The notes: generated by a model from the letters alone, not told the origin. A stretch of 64,000 bases of DNA from Antarcticibacterium flavum (GCF_006159205.1 NZ_CP040812.1:3844001-3908000), one strand, 5' to 3'; shown: positions 7,787 to 17,605, counted from the first letter of the stretch. Made by a program: numbers and translations.

Positions 7787-10237
7787 TTAGTAAAGAGATT
7801 TAATTTTTTCCAGTTTCTCCTGCCATATCTTTAATTGCTCCTTGTGTTCTGCAATATTCTTATGCACGTCCTTCACAAGGGGGTTATCATCATCTACATT
7901 TGAGAAGAACTGCAGGTTATTCTCCAGCTGTCTTATTTCAGCTTTTGTCTCTTCGATCTTTTTACTAAGGAAATAATGCTCGTTGCGCAATTGTTTATCA
8001 TCATCTGCATCATTTATGGCCTGTAGCTTATTCTCATATTTCATCATCTCTGCCTTGGTGTTATCCACATCCAGCTTTGAAAATAACTGGTCCAGTAATT
8101 TATTGAATTTACCTTCAATAAATCTTTTATTGTAAGGCACCTTTCCAATATTTTTCCATTCCTCAATAGCAGCTTTGATCTTTGGAAGATCCTCTTTTTT
8201 ATTCCCGGTCATTTCAAGGCCCTTAACGTTGTCCAGGATCTCTTTCTTTTTCTCAAAGGCTTGCAACTCCTCAGAATTTTCCTGGTTATTGTTCTTATGC
8301 AGCCTGTCAAAATAGTGATTACAGGCAGCTTTGAATTGCTTCCAAACCTTATCACTGTCTTTACGGGGAACGTGTCCTATCTTTTTCCAGTCTGCCTGGA
8401 TCTTTTTCATCAAAGGAGTGGTGGCCTTGAAATCATCATTATCCTTATTATCCTCAGCAATCTTTATAAGTTCCTTTTTCTTCTCAAGGTTTTCATACTG
8501 GTCCTTTTTAAGACTCTTGTAATATGCATTCTTATTGCGGTTAAACTGCCTTACATTCTTTTTAAATTCTGCCCAGGTTTCTTCATTCTTACTACGTGGA
8601 ACTTTCCCGGCTTTGAAAAATTCTTCTCTCAGGGCTTCCAGTTCCTTGATCTTTTGTTGCCACTGGTTGTGAGAAGTATATTCAGTTTCAGCCAGGGTTT
8701 TTATCTTTTCATTGATCTCCTGCTTAACCTCCAGGTTCTTTTCAAATTGCTGGTCGAGTTGATCATAGTAAGCCTGTCTAAGATCGTGGATCTTTTTAGT
8801 AGCTTCACTAAATCTATTCCATATATCCTCCCGGTATTCTTTTGCTACAGGTCCCAGTTCTTCCTTCCACATCTTGTGGAGCATTTGAAGTTCCCTAAAG
8901 GCACGGCCGGTATCCTTCTCCTGTGTGAGTTCCTCTGCCCGGTCAATCACTTTTAGCTTTTGCTCCAGGTTATGCTTAAAGTCCATATCCCTAAACTCCC
9001 GGTTGAGGTGGAGGAAATCGTAGAAGTTCTCTACGTGGTGGTGGTAAGTATTCCAAACAGTATTATACTTATCCCTTGGAATTGGTCCGGCTGTTCTCCA
9101 ACTGTCCTGTAACTCCTTAAAATGCTTATAGGTGGTGTTGATATTTTCTTCAACGCCCAGCAATCCCTTTAACTCTTCGATGATCTCAAGACGCCTTGCC
9201 AGGTTTTTATTAAGGTCCTGTTTTAGCTGTTTGTAATAATTATTTCGTTTTTCCTTGTAATCAAAATAGGCATTGTTAAACTGCTTTTTAAGAGGCGTAG
9301 AATAGTGAAAGTCAATTATGTTACCACCATCGGCAAGAAATTCCTCTTTTTTCTCTTCCAGTTCCTCATCGAACTTCGCATTGAACTCTGCCCTTATTTC
9401 TTCAACATGCTCCTTGATTGCCTGTACTTTCTCATTTTTTACAAGCCTTTCCAGTTCAGCCACCAGTTCTTCCTTTGACATGGAATGATAATCTTTTTTT
9501 TCAATCCCATGTCTTTCTGTAGCAGTTTCATCCTCACTGTCGCCGGCAACAGAGTCTTCAAATTCGCTTTGGGCGTTTTTTTTATCTTCTGAAGTTTTAT
9601 GGTCCTCATCATCTTCTTCTTCGGCATCAGAAGCTTGTGGAGCAGCAGGATTTTCTGTTTTCTTTTCTTCTGAAGCTTCCTCAACCTTCGATAGGTCCTT
9701 ATTTACTTCTTCAACAGTAGACCTTTCAGACCTCATTTTTTCTAAAGCCTCTTCTTCTGAAATCTTTTTTTCTTTACCAGATGCTTCTTCTTTATTTTCG
9801 TTTGTTTCTGTTTCAGGTTTTTCAGATCTCATTTTTTCCAATGCGGTGTCAGTATCACTTTCCTGCTTCTTTATATTTTTATCTGCTGCTGTTTCACCCG
9901 CTTGGTCTTTATTTCCTGAAGGCTCTTCTTTTTTATCAGAATCTTCTTTTTGAGCATTGGAATATTCTTTCTCCTTCTCCTCACTTTGCGCTCTTAAACC
10001 GGAAGATTCATTCTCTTCCAGCATAGCTTTTTCAAGCCTGTCTTCCTCTTTATCGCCCGAATCCTGCCCGGTTGCCGGATTAGAAAAAGCACGCTCAGCG
10101 GTATTCTCCTTCCTCTCATTTTCCTCCGGTTTTACATTACCACCACGGCCTGCGGCTGCGGCATTACTGTTCTCTAAATCGTTATTTGGGAGGTCTTTCT
10201 TAGGGTTATCTTGTTCTTGCTGAGACATATCTTTCAA
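7787..10237 (-). CDS. DUF349 domain-containing protein with long acidic N-terminal region
   Basis: An 816-aa protein. The first 250 residues are extremely Glu/Lys/Asp/Ser rich and presumably disordered, with an ALEKMRSE motif occurring twice. The rest is helical and consists of at least five DUF349 repeats, each with the pattern of a long helix, then W-K-x-x-G-x-V-P-R-x-x-x/D-x-x-W-x-x-F (e.g. IGHVPRKDSDKVWKQF, AGPIPRDKYNTVW, AGKVPRSKNEETW). The C-terminus is a coiled coil. DUF349 proteins are phylum-typical and uncharacterised as far as I know; a scaffold or nucleic-acid role is speculation. The start could be Met1 or the Met three residues later. Confidence 0.85.
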   Translation of the reverse strand: MKDMSQQEQDNPKKDLPNNDLENSNAAAAGRGGNVKPEENERKENTAERAFSNPATGQDSGDKEEDRLEKAMLEENESSGLRAQSEEKEKEYSNAQKEDSDKKEEPSGNKDQAGETAADKNIKKQESDTDTALEKMRSEKPETETNENKEEASGKEKKISEEEALEKMRSERSTVEEVNKDLSKVEEASEEKKTENPAAPQASDAEEEDDEDHKTSEDKKNAQSEFEDSVAGDSEDETATERHGIEKKDYHSMSKEELVAELERLVKNEKVQAIKEHVEEIRAEFNAKFDEELEEKKEEFLADGGNIIDFHYSTPLKKQFNNAYFDYKEKRNNYYKQLKQDLNKNLARRLEIIEELKGLLGVEENINTTYKHFKELQDSWRTAGPIPRDKYNTVWNTYHHHVENFYDFLHLNREFRDMDFKHNLEQKLKVIDRAEELTQEKDTGRAFRELQMLHKMWKEELGPVAKEYREDIWNRFSEATKKIHDLRQAYYDQLDQQFEKNLEVKQEINEKIKTLAETEYTSHNQWQQKIKELEALREEFFKAGKVPRSKNEETWAEFKKNVRQFNRNKNAYYKSLKKDQYENLEKKKELIKIAEDNKDNDDFKATTPLMKKIQADWKKIGHVPRKDSDKVWKQFKAACNHYFDRLHKNNNQENSEELQAFEKKKEILDNVKGLEMTGNKKEDLPKIKAAIEEWKNIGKVPYNKRFIEGKFNKLLDQLFSKLDVDNTKAEMMKYENKLQAINDADDDKQLRNEHYFLSKKIEETKAEIRQLENNLQFFSNVDDDNPLVKDVHKNIAEHKEQLKIWQEKLEKIKSLY

Positions 10238-10339
10238 TGTTAAGGTTCCTTGAATATGATTAAAGTTGAAAGATACTAACTCCCTAAAAATAAGCCAAGC
10301 TTTTCCCCCTTTTTATAAATAGGGGAATAAGAGTAGATT

Positions 10340-11074
10340 TTACAAGGTATTCCAGATCTTCCAGGCATTTTCTGCCTGTAATTCCAGCATCCTGTATCCA
10401 TTGAGTGTAACTGCTCCATTAGCTGCAGCCAATTCCATGAACCTTGTTACTGCAGGGTTGTAAATGAGGTCAAAAATAAGGTGTGCGGGTGTAATGCCGT
10501 CAAACGGAATTTTTGGAGCTTTTTCTATAGCCGGGTAAGTTCCCAGGGGAGTACAGTTTATAATAATAGGGTGGGAGGTGATGAGCTCCTCTGTAAGGTC
10601 TTGATAAGAATAAGAGTTCGCTCCTGCATTCCTTGAAACAAAGGAATAAGGTATTTTTAATTGTGCAAGGGAAAACGCAACTGCTTTAGAAGCGCCCCCG
10701 GTTCCCAGGATAAGTGCCGCTGTATGCGGTGGCTTGAGGTTTGGCCTAAGTGATTCGGTAAACCCATAATGATCTGTATTATAGCCAGTAAGACTGCCGT
10801 CCTTTTCAAATTTAATAGTATTTACCGCACCAATTTCAGCAGCAACAGGATCCATCTGATCCAAAAACCTCATTATCTCCTGTTTGTATGGAATGGTGAC
10901 ATTTAAACCTGAAGGTACAGGGTTGGTCCTAAGGACATTTTTAAATTCCTCGATATTGTCAAGGTCAAAATTGCGGTACTCGGCTGCAATCCCTTCAACT
11001 TCAAATTTCTTTTTGAAATAGCTCCTGGAGAAGGAATAATCGATGTTCTTTCCTATGAGGCCGTAGATCTTCAT
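10340..11074 (-). CDS. aroE: Shikimate dehydrogenase
   Basis: A 244-aa NADP-dependent enzyme reducing 3-dehydroshikimate in aromatic amino acid synthesis. Substrate-binding Ser14 and Ser16 (YSFSRS), NVTIPYK with catalytic Lys64, GAVNT with Asn85, and GYNTDHYGF with catalytic Asp101 are all present. The nucleotide-binding loop LGTGGASKA lies at 123-131 and NCTPLGTYP follows. Length is slightly short, as in Bacteroidota forms. The start codon abuts the stop of the upstream DUF368 gene (shared base 11074), so the three genes form an operon. Confidence 0.93.
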   Translation of the reverse strand: MKIYGLIGKNIDYSFSRSYFKKKFEVEGIAAEYRNFDLDNIEEFKNVLRTNPVPSGLNVTIPYKQEIMRFLDQMDPVAAEIGAVNTIKFEKDGSLTGYNTDHYGFTESLRPNLKPPHTAALILGTGGASKAVAFSLAQLKIPYSFVSRNAGANSYSYQDLTEELITSHPIIINCTPLGTYPAIEKAPKIPFDGITPAHLIFDLIYNPAVTRFMELAAANGAVTLNGYRMLELQAENAWKIWNTL

Positions 11075-12087
11075 TAAACCGAATTTCTCTTTTCATACCA
11101 TCCCAATCCCAGGACAATAAATACTCCTACTATTATATATACAATGGCATACCAGGTTTCAGCTATACTGAAATCGGGAAAATATCTGTCATAGTTATCC
11201 AAAATCGGGTTATTATTATTGTCCAGAATGATCTCTCTAGATGCATCCAATTTGAAGATCTTCTCCTTCCAGGGCCATACAACCCCAAGGGAACCGGTTA
11301 TAAATCCAATTATCACTGCATATGTCTGCCTTTTATAGCGCTTCAGGACATACCCGAGTAGGTGCGATAGAGAAACAAGGCCGGCAAGGGAACCTGCAGA
11401 AAAAACGGCCAGTACTTGTAGCAAACGCAATCTTTCAGCATCATTTGTAAAAGCGAAGTCCCACATCATAAGATCCCGTATCGTACTGTATAAGGCATTT
11501 ACAGAGTCTACAAGTAATAACACATAGTTCCCGAACAGGATCAAAATAAAAGAACCGGAAAGGCCGGGGAGGGTCATCCCTGAAACCCCCACGATCCCAC
11601 AGAAGAAAACAAACCAGAGGTTGTCATTTTCTTTTGCCGGCTCCAGGAAACTTATGGCCACCCCGGCTGCTATACCGGCAAGAACATACAAAATACTCTT
11701 CCCGGTCCAGTCATCAAAATCCTTGCTTATATAATATATAGAGCCGATTATCATACCGAAAAAAGCCGCCCAAACATATAATTCATAATGCAGGATAAGA
11801 TAATCCAGCAACTGGGAAACACTAAAATAGCTTATCACCATCCCCAGGATAAGTAGCCCAAGAAATTTAAAATTGGTATAATAATATAAACTACGAAAAC
11901 GACCATTGATGAGCAACAGGAAAGATTTCCCGTTTATGCGTTGAAGAGAGAAAATAAACTCCTCATAAAACCCTGCTACAAATGCTACCACCCCGCCAGA
12001 TACTCCCGGTACCTTGTTGGCGGCTCCCATCGCCAAACCCTTAAGAACTAAAAGGACTTTGTCACTAAGCGTCCGGGTTTGTTGCAT
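11074..12087 (-). CDS. DUF368 family membrane protein, second copy
   Basis: A 337-aa polytopic inner-membrane protein. The family motif occurs twice in pseudo-symmetric halves: GAANKVPGVSGGV near the N-terminus and MTLPGLSGSFILILFGNY in the middle. DUF368 proteins (PopT) have been reported, with DedA proteins, as undecaprenyl-phosphate translocases that recycle the lipid carrier of cell-wall synthesis. That role is transferred by family. The gene starts 23 bp inside the end of the upstream paralogue and abuts aroE downstream, so translational coupling is likely. Confidence 0.87.
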   Translation of the reverse strand: MQQTRTLSDKVLLVLKGLAMGAANKVPGVSGGVVAFVAGFYEEFIFSLQRINGKSFLLLINGRFRSLYYYTNFKFLGLLILGMVISYFSVSQLLDYLILHYELYVWAAFFGMIIGSIYYISKDFDDWTGKSILYVLAGIAAGVAISFLEPAKENDNLWFVFFCGIVGVSGMTLPGLSGSFILILFGNYVLLLVDSVNALYSTIRDLMMWDFAFTNDAERLRLLQVLAVFSAGSLAGLVSLSHLLGYVLKRYKRQTYAVIIGFITGSLGVVWPWKEKIFKLDASREIILDNNNNPILDNYDRYFPDFSIAETWYAIVYIIVGVFIVLGLGWYEKRNSV

Positions 12088-13015
12088 GTGCAGGAAGTGG
12101 TTTTTGGGTTGCGATTTGCTCTAAGATAAGAATTAAAAAAAATCCTGCAAGCATTAGAATTACTGCGGGTAAGAGGTGTGGGTTCCCTTCAAAATTTCCC
12201 GGTAGGACAGAGGCCTCTCTTATCACCACACTTTTATCTCCATATTGAGCCGTTTCAAGTACTTTTTTCCACGGCCATATCTTGTTAAGGGAACCGGCAA
12301 TGAACCCTGTGAGCACTGCCAGGGTAATTGTACTATGGTGGTCGAATAGCCATTTCAAGATCCTGGCAAAACTTAAAAGGCCTGCTACAGCTCCCACTGC
12401 TACTATTCCCAGAGTCTTCAGGTCGAAATCATGTGCTGCTTCTGTTATGGGTTTGTAAGCACCAAGGAGAACCAGGATGAAAGCGCCCGAAATACCAGGT
12501 AATATCATTGCGCAAATGGCAATCGCCCCGGCAAAGAACAGGAACCAGTTACTAGCCACACCTCCTCCAAGGGGAGGGAGGGAAACGATATAAAATGCTA
12601 CGGCTGCACCGGCAATAAGGGCAAGGACGATCTTTAGGTTCCATTTAGGCACCTGCTTGGCTACAAACCAAACACTGGCGACAATCAACCCAAAGAAAAA
12701 TGACCAAATATGTATAGGATGTTCCTCCAGCAGGTAATTGGCAATACGCATCACGGTAAAAATGCTAATGAGGATCCCAGTTAAAAGTGCAAGAATGAAT
12801 GGGCCGTTAAGTTCTTTCCAGGCAGCTTTGAAACCTTCTGCCTTCCAGGTGCCAATAAGGGAGAAGTTAACCCCACTAATTGTGGCGATAAGTTCCTGGT
12901 AGATCCCGGTAATAAATGCAATTGTCCCACCGGAAACCCCCGGTACAACATCTGCTGCACCCATGGCCATCCCTTTAAGGGTTATTGTAATGTAATCTCT
13001 AAAGCTGCGCTGCAT
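12065..13015 (-). CDS. DUF368 family membrane protein, first copy
   Basis: A 316-aa paralogue of the next gene. It carries GAADVVPGVSGGTIAF near residues 19-34 and MILPGISGAFILVLLGAY in the second half. About eight hydrophobic segments are seen, one containing a glycine-rich loop (PPLGGGVASNW). The two copies are clearly diverged and not a recent duplication; the conserved parts are the PGVSGG and PGxSG cores. Translocation of undecaprenyl phosphate is a family-based inference. The operon order is DUF368-DUF368-aroE. Confidence 0.87.
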   Translation of the reverse strand: MQRSFRDYITITLKGMAMGAADVVPGVSGGTIAFITGIYQELIATISGVNFSLIGTWKAEGFKAAWKELNGPFILALLTGILISIFTVMRIANYLLEEHPIHIWSFFFGLIVASVWFVAKQVPKWNLKIVLALIAGAAVAFYIVSLPPLGGGVASNWFLFFAGAIAICAMILPGISGAFILVLLGAYKPITEAAHDFDLKTLGIVAVGAVAGLLSFARILKWLFDHHSTITLAVLTGFIAGSLNKIWPWKKVLETAQYGDKSVVIREASVLPGNFEGNPHLLPAVILMLAGFFLILILEQIATQKPLPAHATNPDA

Positions 13016-13047
13016 CCTAAGTTATTTTCCGGTCAAAGGTAAATAAA

Positions 13048-14445
13048 TCAGGAGGCTTTGAGGTAAGAATTAATTATTTCCTTAACACTTTTTCGGCTAA
13101 AAATATTAGGAAATAGTTCTTCGATAATAATGTAGTATTCAGAATCTGTTTTAAGTCCGTTATTTAAGTGGAAATATCCCTTGTCACCTTCATTAAGGGT
13201 AAAGAATAATCCCGCCAGGCGGTACTCGATCTCGGCAGTGTCCGGATAGAATTCCAGGGCCTGCATCAGGTTTTGTACAGCGGTCTCATATTCCCCAAGG
13301 TTAATGAGGATATCACATCTTTTGATCCAGGTCTCCAGTTCATAATTACCAAGATCTATCGTCTTCTGGTAACCTTTTTCGGCTTCCTCAAAAAAGTTAA
13401 GTCTGCCATTGATCTTTGCATAACGCTTCCAGTACAAAACGTTCTCTTCATCAATATTTATGGCCTTATTGATGTAGTATAATGCTTTTTGGAAATTTCC
13501 TTTTTTATAATAGAAATCTGTGATCGCGATCCAGCCTTTATCCAGCAGGGGATCTTCATGTACTGTTTTGGAAAAATGCTCAAGGGCCAGTTCTTCCAGT
13601 CCCAACTTCTCAAAACACTTACCAATGCGCAAATAGGCAAAAGAAGTAGGATCATCGAGATCCAGGGTAATACGATAATTTTCAATGGCTTCATTGAACC
13701 TGCCCATTTTTTCCAGGACCTTTCCTTTTTCAAGGTAGGCACCAATGAACATATCATCGCTTATAATAGCAAAATCAAAAGCAGTTAATGCTTTCTCGTA
13801 TTGTTTAAGATCAAAATACTGTTTTCCAATCTGGTGCCAGGCTACCTCACAATATGGATTCTTGTTAAGGAACATGTTGAGATAGTCTATAGCTTCTGTC
13901 TTTTGTTCCAGAAAATCAAAACAATACATGATATTGTAGAGGGCAGAATAATCTTCCATATCTGCCTCCAGGCATTTCATAAAACTGAATTTGGCATTTT
14001 CAAAATCCTCCAGGAACAGGTATTCCATTCCTAAAAGAGAATAGACATCGGCCTCGTCCATAGTGATCTCAAGGGCTTTTTCAAGCATCTTGATCGCCCG
14101 GCGGTGGTCATCACGTTTTGAAAATATATTCGCCTTCTGGATATATACCTCCTCATTGGAAGTTTCCAGGACATGTAATTCATTTAAAAGGCCATCTGCA
14201 AGATCGAGTTTGTCTTCAAAAACCAGGATCTCAACTTTAAAAAGCTTCAAATTTGTAGAGGTGGGGTGTTGGGCCAATCCCAACTTTACAGCTTTCTTGG
14301 CTAATGCAATCTTTCCATTCTCCAAATAGTGGTGAATGATATCCTCAAATTCTTCTGAATCAAAAAACAAAACGTCATTTGTTTTAAGCATTGATTCAAA
14401 ACGGGTGAGTGAGAAATTGTTTTCTTCGTTATGACTTAATTGCAT
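13048..14445 (-). CDS. Tetratricopeptide repeat protein
   Basis: A 465-aa soluble protein made almost wholly of TPR units with the usual pattern of small and aromatic residues (e.g. YEKALTAFDFAIISDD, FNEAIENYRITLDLDDP, FQKALYYINKAINIDEEN). No signal peptide or membrane segment is present, so it is probably a cytoplasmic scaffold. The first 30 residues (SLTRFESMLKTNDVLFFDSEEFEDIIHHYLENGK) are a conserved flavobacterial N-terminus as I recall it. It ends 33 bp before the DUF368 operon on the same strand. Binding partner is unknown. Confidence 0.85.
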   Translation of the reverse strand: MQLSHNEENNFSLTRFESMLKTNDVLFFDSEEFEDIIHHYLENGKIALAKKAVKLGLAQHPTSTNLKLFKVEILVFEDKLDLADGLLNELHVLETSNEEVYIQKANIFSKRDDHRRAIKMLEKALEITMDEADVYSLLGMEYLFLEDFENAKFSFMKCLEADMEDYSALYNIMYCFDFLEQKTEAIDYLNMFLNKNPYCEVAWHQIGKQYFDLKQYEKALTAFDFAIISDDMFIGAYLEKGKVLEKMGRFNEAIENYRITLDLDDPTSFAYLRIGKCFEKLGLEELALEHFSKTVHEDPLLDKGWIAITDFYYKKGNFQKALYYINKAINIDEENVLYWKRYAKINGRLNFFEEAEKGYQKTIDLGNYELETWIKRCDILINLGEYETAVQNLMQALEFYPDTAEIEYRLAGLFFTLNEGDKGYFHLNNGLKTDSEYYIIIEELFPNIFSRKSVKEIINSYLKAS

Positions 14446-14552
14446 ACACTGGGGATTACTGGATTTCTACTGTTTTTAAAGTTATAAATGATAACCTGTA
14501 AATACAGAAGATCAACATATTGTTTTTAACAAAGTAATTAACAGTTTCCTGT

Positions 14553-15743
14553 TTATTTACTTTGTGGGGTTATTCCATTGAGAATCTCAATAATAATGCC
14601 ACACCCTTCTTTTATTTCTTCATTTGAAATAGTGAGGGGAGGCGTGATACGAACTGCCTTCTTCTCAAAAAGCAGCCAGAAAAGTATAAGCCCTTTATCC
14701 TGAGCTTTAAGTATAATTTCAGAGGCTATTTCCTCTGTAGGTGCCATCATAGCGAGCATAAGGCCCTTTCCTCTAATTTCTGTAATTAGGGGGTGCACGA
14801 GTAATTCTCTTATAAGTTGTTCTTTTTCAAGCGCCTCTGCCATAAGGTCAGTCGTGGTAATTTCTTTTAACGTAGCCAATGCTGCAGCAGCAATTACAGG
14901 ATTTCCCCCAAAGGTGGTTATATGGCCAAGTTTAGGATTGTCCATCAAACTGTCCATAATTTCTTTAGATGCTGTGAACGCTCCTACCGGCAGGCCGCCG
15001 CCCATTCCTTTTCCCATCACCAGGATGTCCGGTACCATCTCATAATTTTGAAAACCAAAAAGTTTTCCCGTCCTGCCAAATCCGGGCTGGATCTCATCCA
15101 GAATAAGCAAAGCACCCTGCTCCTCGCAGCGTTTTTTTACTTTCTGCAAATAACCGTTTTCAGGCTGTATAAAACCTGCACCACCTTGTATTGTTTCGAG
15201 GATCACGGCTGCAGTAGAGGTGGTGATCCCTTCCAGATCCCTTTCTTCATTATAATCGATAAAGGAAATATCACCAACCAGAGGCCTGAATGGTTTTACC
15301 CGTTCCTCATAGCTCATTAAGCTAAGAGAACCCATTGTGTTACCGTGATAAGCCATTCTGGCTGCAAGTATCTGTGACCTTCCAGTATATCTTCGTGCTA
15401 GTTTAAGAGCACCTTCGATAGCTTCAGTACCTGAATTTACCAGGTACGTTTTATTAAGGGAGGCCGGCAGGTGGCGTGCCAACAGATTACAAAATTCCAC
15501 TGCAGGAGCCTGGGCATACTCCCCATATACCATCACATGCAAATATCTCCCTGCCTGCTCCCGGATGGCTTTTACGATCGCCGGATGGCAATGTCCAAGG
15601 CTTGTAGCAGATACTCCCGCAACAAAATCAAGGTATTTCTGGCCATTAGTGGCATAAATATATGACCCAAGGGCATGGGATACTTCCAGCGCAAGAGGGT
15701 GAGGTGTTGTTTGCGCCTGATATTTTAAAAAATCTTCCTTCAA
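14553..15743 (-). CDS. Class-III pyridoxal-phosphate aminotransferase (acetylornithine/ornithine type)
   Basis: A 396-aa PLP enzyme. The cofactor phosphate loop SGTEA is at 104-108, the aromatic/His stack at AYHGNT (131-136), the PLP-nitrogen Asp at LDEIQPGFGRTG (Asp216), and the Schiff-base Lys in MGKGMGGGLP (Lys245). These place it in the ArgD/GabT/ornithine aminotransferase fold group. It overlaps the upstream OstA-like gene by 4 bp (ATGA), a coupled pair common in Flavobacteriaceae as I recall it, and is not beside other arg genes. The exact amino donor is therefore uncertain. Confidence 0.88.
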   Translation of the reverse strand: MKEDFLKYQAQTTPHPLALEVSHALGSYIYATNGQKYLDFVAGVSATSLGHCHPAIVKAIREQAGRYLHVMVYGEYAQAPAVEFCNLLARHLPASLNKTYLVNSGTEAIEGALKLARRYTGRSQILAARMAYHGNTMGSLSLMSYEERVKPFRPLVGDISFIDYNEERDLEGITTSTAAVILETIQGGAGFIQPENGYLQKVKKRCEEQGALLILDEIQPGFGRTGKLFGFQNYEMVPDILVMGKGMGGGLPVGAFTASKEIMDSLMDNPKLGHITTFGGNPVIAAAALATLKEITTTDLMAEALEKEQLIRELLVHPLITEIRGKGLMLAMMAPTEEIASEIILKAQDKGLILFWLLFEKKAVRITPPLTISNEEIKEGCGIIIEILNGITPQSK

Positions 15744-17605
15744 TTTGATCCTTCTCCTTCCTTATCTTCTTTTTCTTGCTGCTCCCTGGTTTCTTCCTTC
15801 TCTTCCAGCTCCAGGAGCTCCTTTAGCTCCTCCTTTTCATCTTCCAGCATATTTTGCACAGGTCGCAGGGCAAGAGTGTCCTGCACCTGTTCCACCGGGG
15901 CAATGGTATCAATTTTTTTGTCCCTGAGATCCTGCGGCTTTAATCTTGAATTCTCATTTAATAGCGGGGAATCTTCATCCTCTTCATCAAAGAAGTCATC
16001 TGGAATTTCAGGTAGCGGGATTCCTCTTATGGGTACCAGTTGCGGTGGTGGTTTTCCGGCAAAAAGATCCTCCTTGCTGTGGAGTTGTTCATCACCCCGC
16101 CAGTTAAAACCTCGTAAAATCCTGGCATTCTCTGGGAAATCAGGTTCAGGCGTCAGGGTGCCATCGACCTGGGTGATGTAATCTATATAATCGATCTCTT
16201 TGTTTTCAAACATGATCCTAATGGCGCTGGATAGCGTTTTATTGATCCCTATAAGTTCATTTTCGCTATTCCGGGTGTAATAAATGGTTTCGGTATTTTT
16301 TATCACATCTACCTGGTACAGCTCATTATCCACAAAAAGGCCGGTGAGTTCCTTTCCTTTTATCTGATTGTAGCCCTCAATAGTATCCTTCTGGATCATA
16401 AAGGCATTGTCAAACACTTTAAGAGAATCCAGTTTTTCAGTTTTAGGATTACTTATTAAGTGAATAGTGTCTCCCGTCATCTGGTTGTTATCACTCCAAA
16501 TAACTGGGTTTCTTCTAACATCAACAGAAGTTAACGCCCCCCTTGTGATATTGATGAGTTTTGTGAGTCCTGACTGTTGATCTACAAAAATGGAATCGCT
16601 TTTACCGCTCATATCGCTCTTATACATTCTCACGTCATAAAAGCCGCGGATTATCCTGTTCTCTGGTTTCCCGGTGATCATAAGGGTATCGCTGTGGATG
16701 AAGACAGAATCCTGCTCCTGCAAGGTAGCTGCTACCGCACGTTTTGTAATAAAAACCGAATCCCTGTCACGGAACACTTCAGCATAATGTCCCGTAACCA
16801 GGCTATTATTTAATGTATCTGTAACCCTTATATTATTGGTTCCAGAGGCAAAACTCCTGCTGCGGTCAAAGTACAGACTATCTCCCTCCAAAATCCTGTT
16901 TTCGTAATCAATGCGAGAATTTTTGACGAAATAACCCGTGTCTCCCCGGGTATCATAAAATCCTCGTTCGCAATAAACCGTACTGGTCTCACTGGTAATG
17001 GTAGTTGGCCCATACATATAAGCGTGACCGTTCTCTGAATAAAAATCCAGCTGCTGCGAGTTAATTACATATTCGGGATTGGTAACCACTACATTGGAAA
17101 CAAAGGAATACTTGTCATCCTCCATAAAATATCGTCCCACAATACTGGTGAGTACACTGGCTGTGTCCCTAACAGTACCGCCGCTCCTGTAATATGCCTG
17201 TTGTTTTACCCTGTCAAAGAAGAGACTGTCGGTTTCCAGGGTGGTTTGAGGCCTGGTCATTTTTACACGGCCACTGGCAAATGCAAACTGGGTGGTGCCA
17301 TTATATTCAGCATAATTACTGGTCATGGTCACGGTATCTCCCTGTTGCATTCTTACATTCCCATATGCCTTAAAGAAATTGGCATCCCTGTAAAAAACAG
17401 CATTATTACACCAAACTTCAATTCCCTCGTGATTAAAATATACTTGTTCATTGATCCCGCTTAATACAACTGCCCCGGGATAACGCTGTTCGTTAATAAT
17501 TTGGCGTTCACTCTCATAATCAATGAGACGGCCCTCCTGGGCAAACCCCAAGGAAGCTGTAAATATTATTATGAAAATTACAAGATATTTCAGGATTCCC
17601 TTCAA
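15740..17605 (-). CDS. OstA/LptA-like periplasmic protein
   Basis: A 621-aa exported protein. Residues 1-22 are a Sec signal peptide ending SLGFAQ. The body is a repetitive beta-rich region of the OstA/LptA/LptD N-terminal type (e.g. VWCNNAVFYRDANFFKAYGNVRMQQGD and repeated ETDSLFFDR, EGDSLYFDR units). LptA-like folds bridge LPS through the periplasm, and this is the probable Bacteroidota counterpart. The last 50 residues are a Glu/Lys-rich tail. It is much longer than E. coli LptA (about 185 aa). The stop overlaps the aminotransferase start by 4 bp. Confidence 0.83.
   Translation of the reverse strand: MKGILKYLVIFIIIFTASLGFAQEGRLIDYESERQIINEQRYPGAVVLSGINEQVYFNHEGIEVWCNNAVFYRDANFFKAYGNVRMQQGDTVTMTSNYAEYNGTTQFAFASGRVKMTRPQTTLETDSLFFDRVKQQAYYRSGGTVRDTASVLTSIVGRYFMEDDKYSFVSNVVVTNPEYVINSQQLDFYSENGHAYMYGPTTITSETSTVYCERGFYDTRGDTGYFVKNSRIDYENRILEGDSLYFDRSRSFASGTNNIRVTDTLNNSLVTGHYAEVFRDRDSVFITKRAVAATLQEQDSVFIHSDTLMITGKPENRIIRGFYDVRMYKSDMSGKSDSIFVDQQSGLTKLINITRGALTSVDVRRNPVIWSDNNQMTGDTIHLISNPKTEKLDSLKVFDNAFMIQKDTIEGYNQIKGKELTGLFVDNELYQVDVIKNTETIYYTRNSENELIGINKTLSSAIRIMFENKEIDYIDYITQVDGTLTPEPDFPENARILRGFNWRGDEQLHSKEDLFAGKPPPQLVPIRGIPLPEIPDDFFDEEDEDSPLLNENSRLKPQDLRDKKIDTIAPVEQVQDTLALRPVQNMLEDEKEELKELLELEEKEETREQQEKEDKEGEGSN

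Noticed and set aside
9439..10223. Long opposite-strand and shifted frames inside the DUF349 gene
   Set aside because: Open only because of the GAA/AAG-rich coding strand; their translations are Phe/Leu/Ser or Lys runs without family features.
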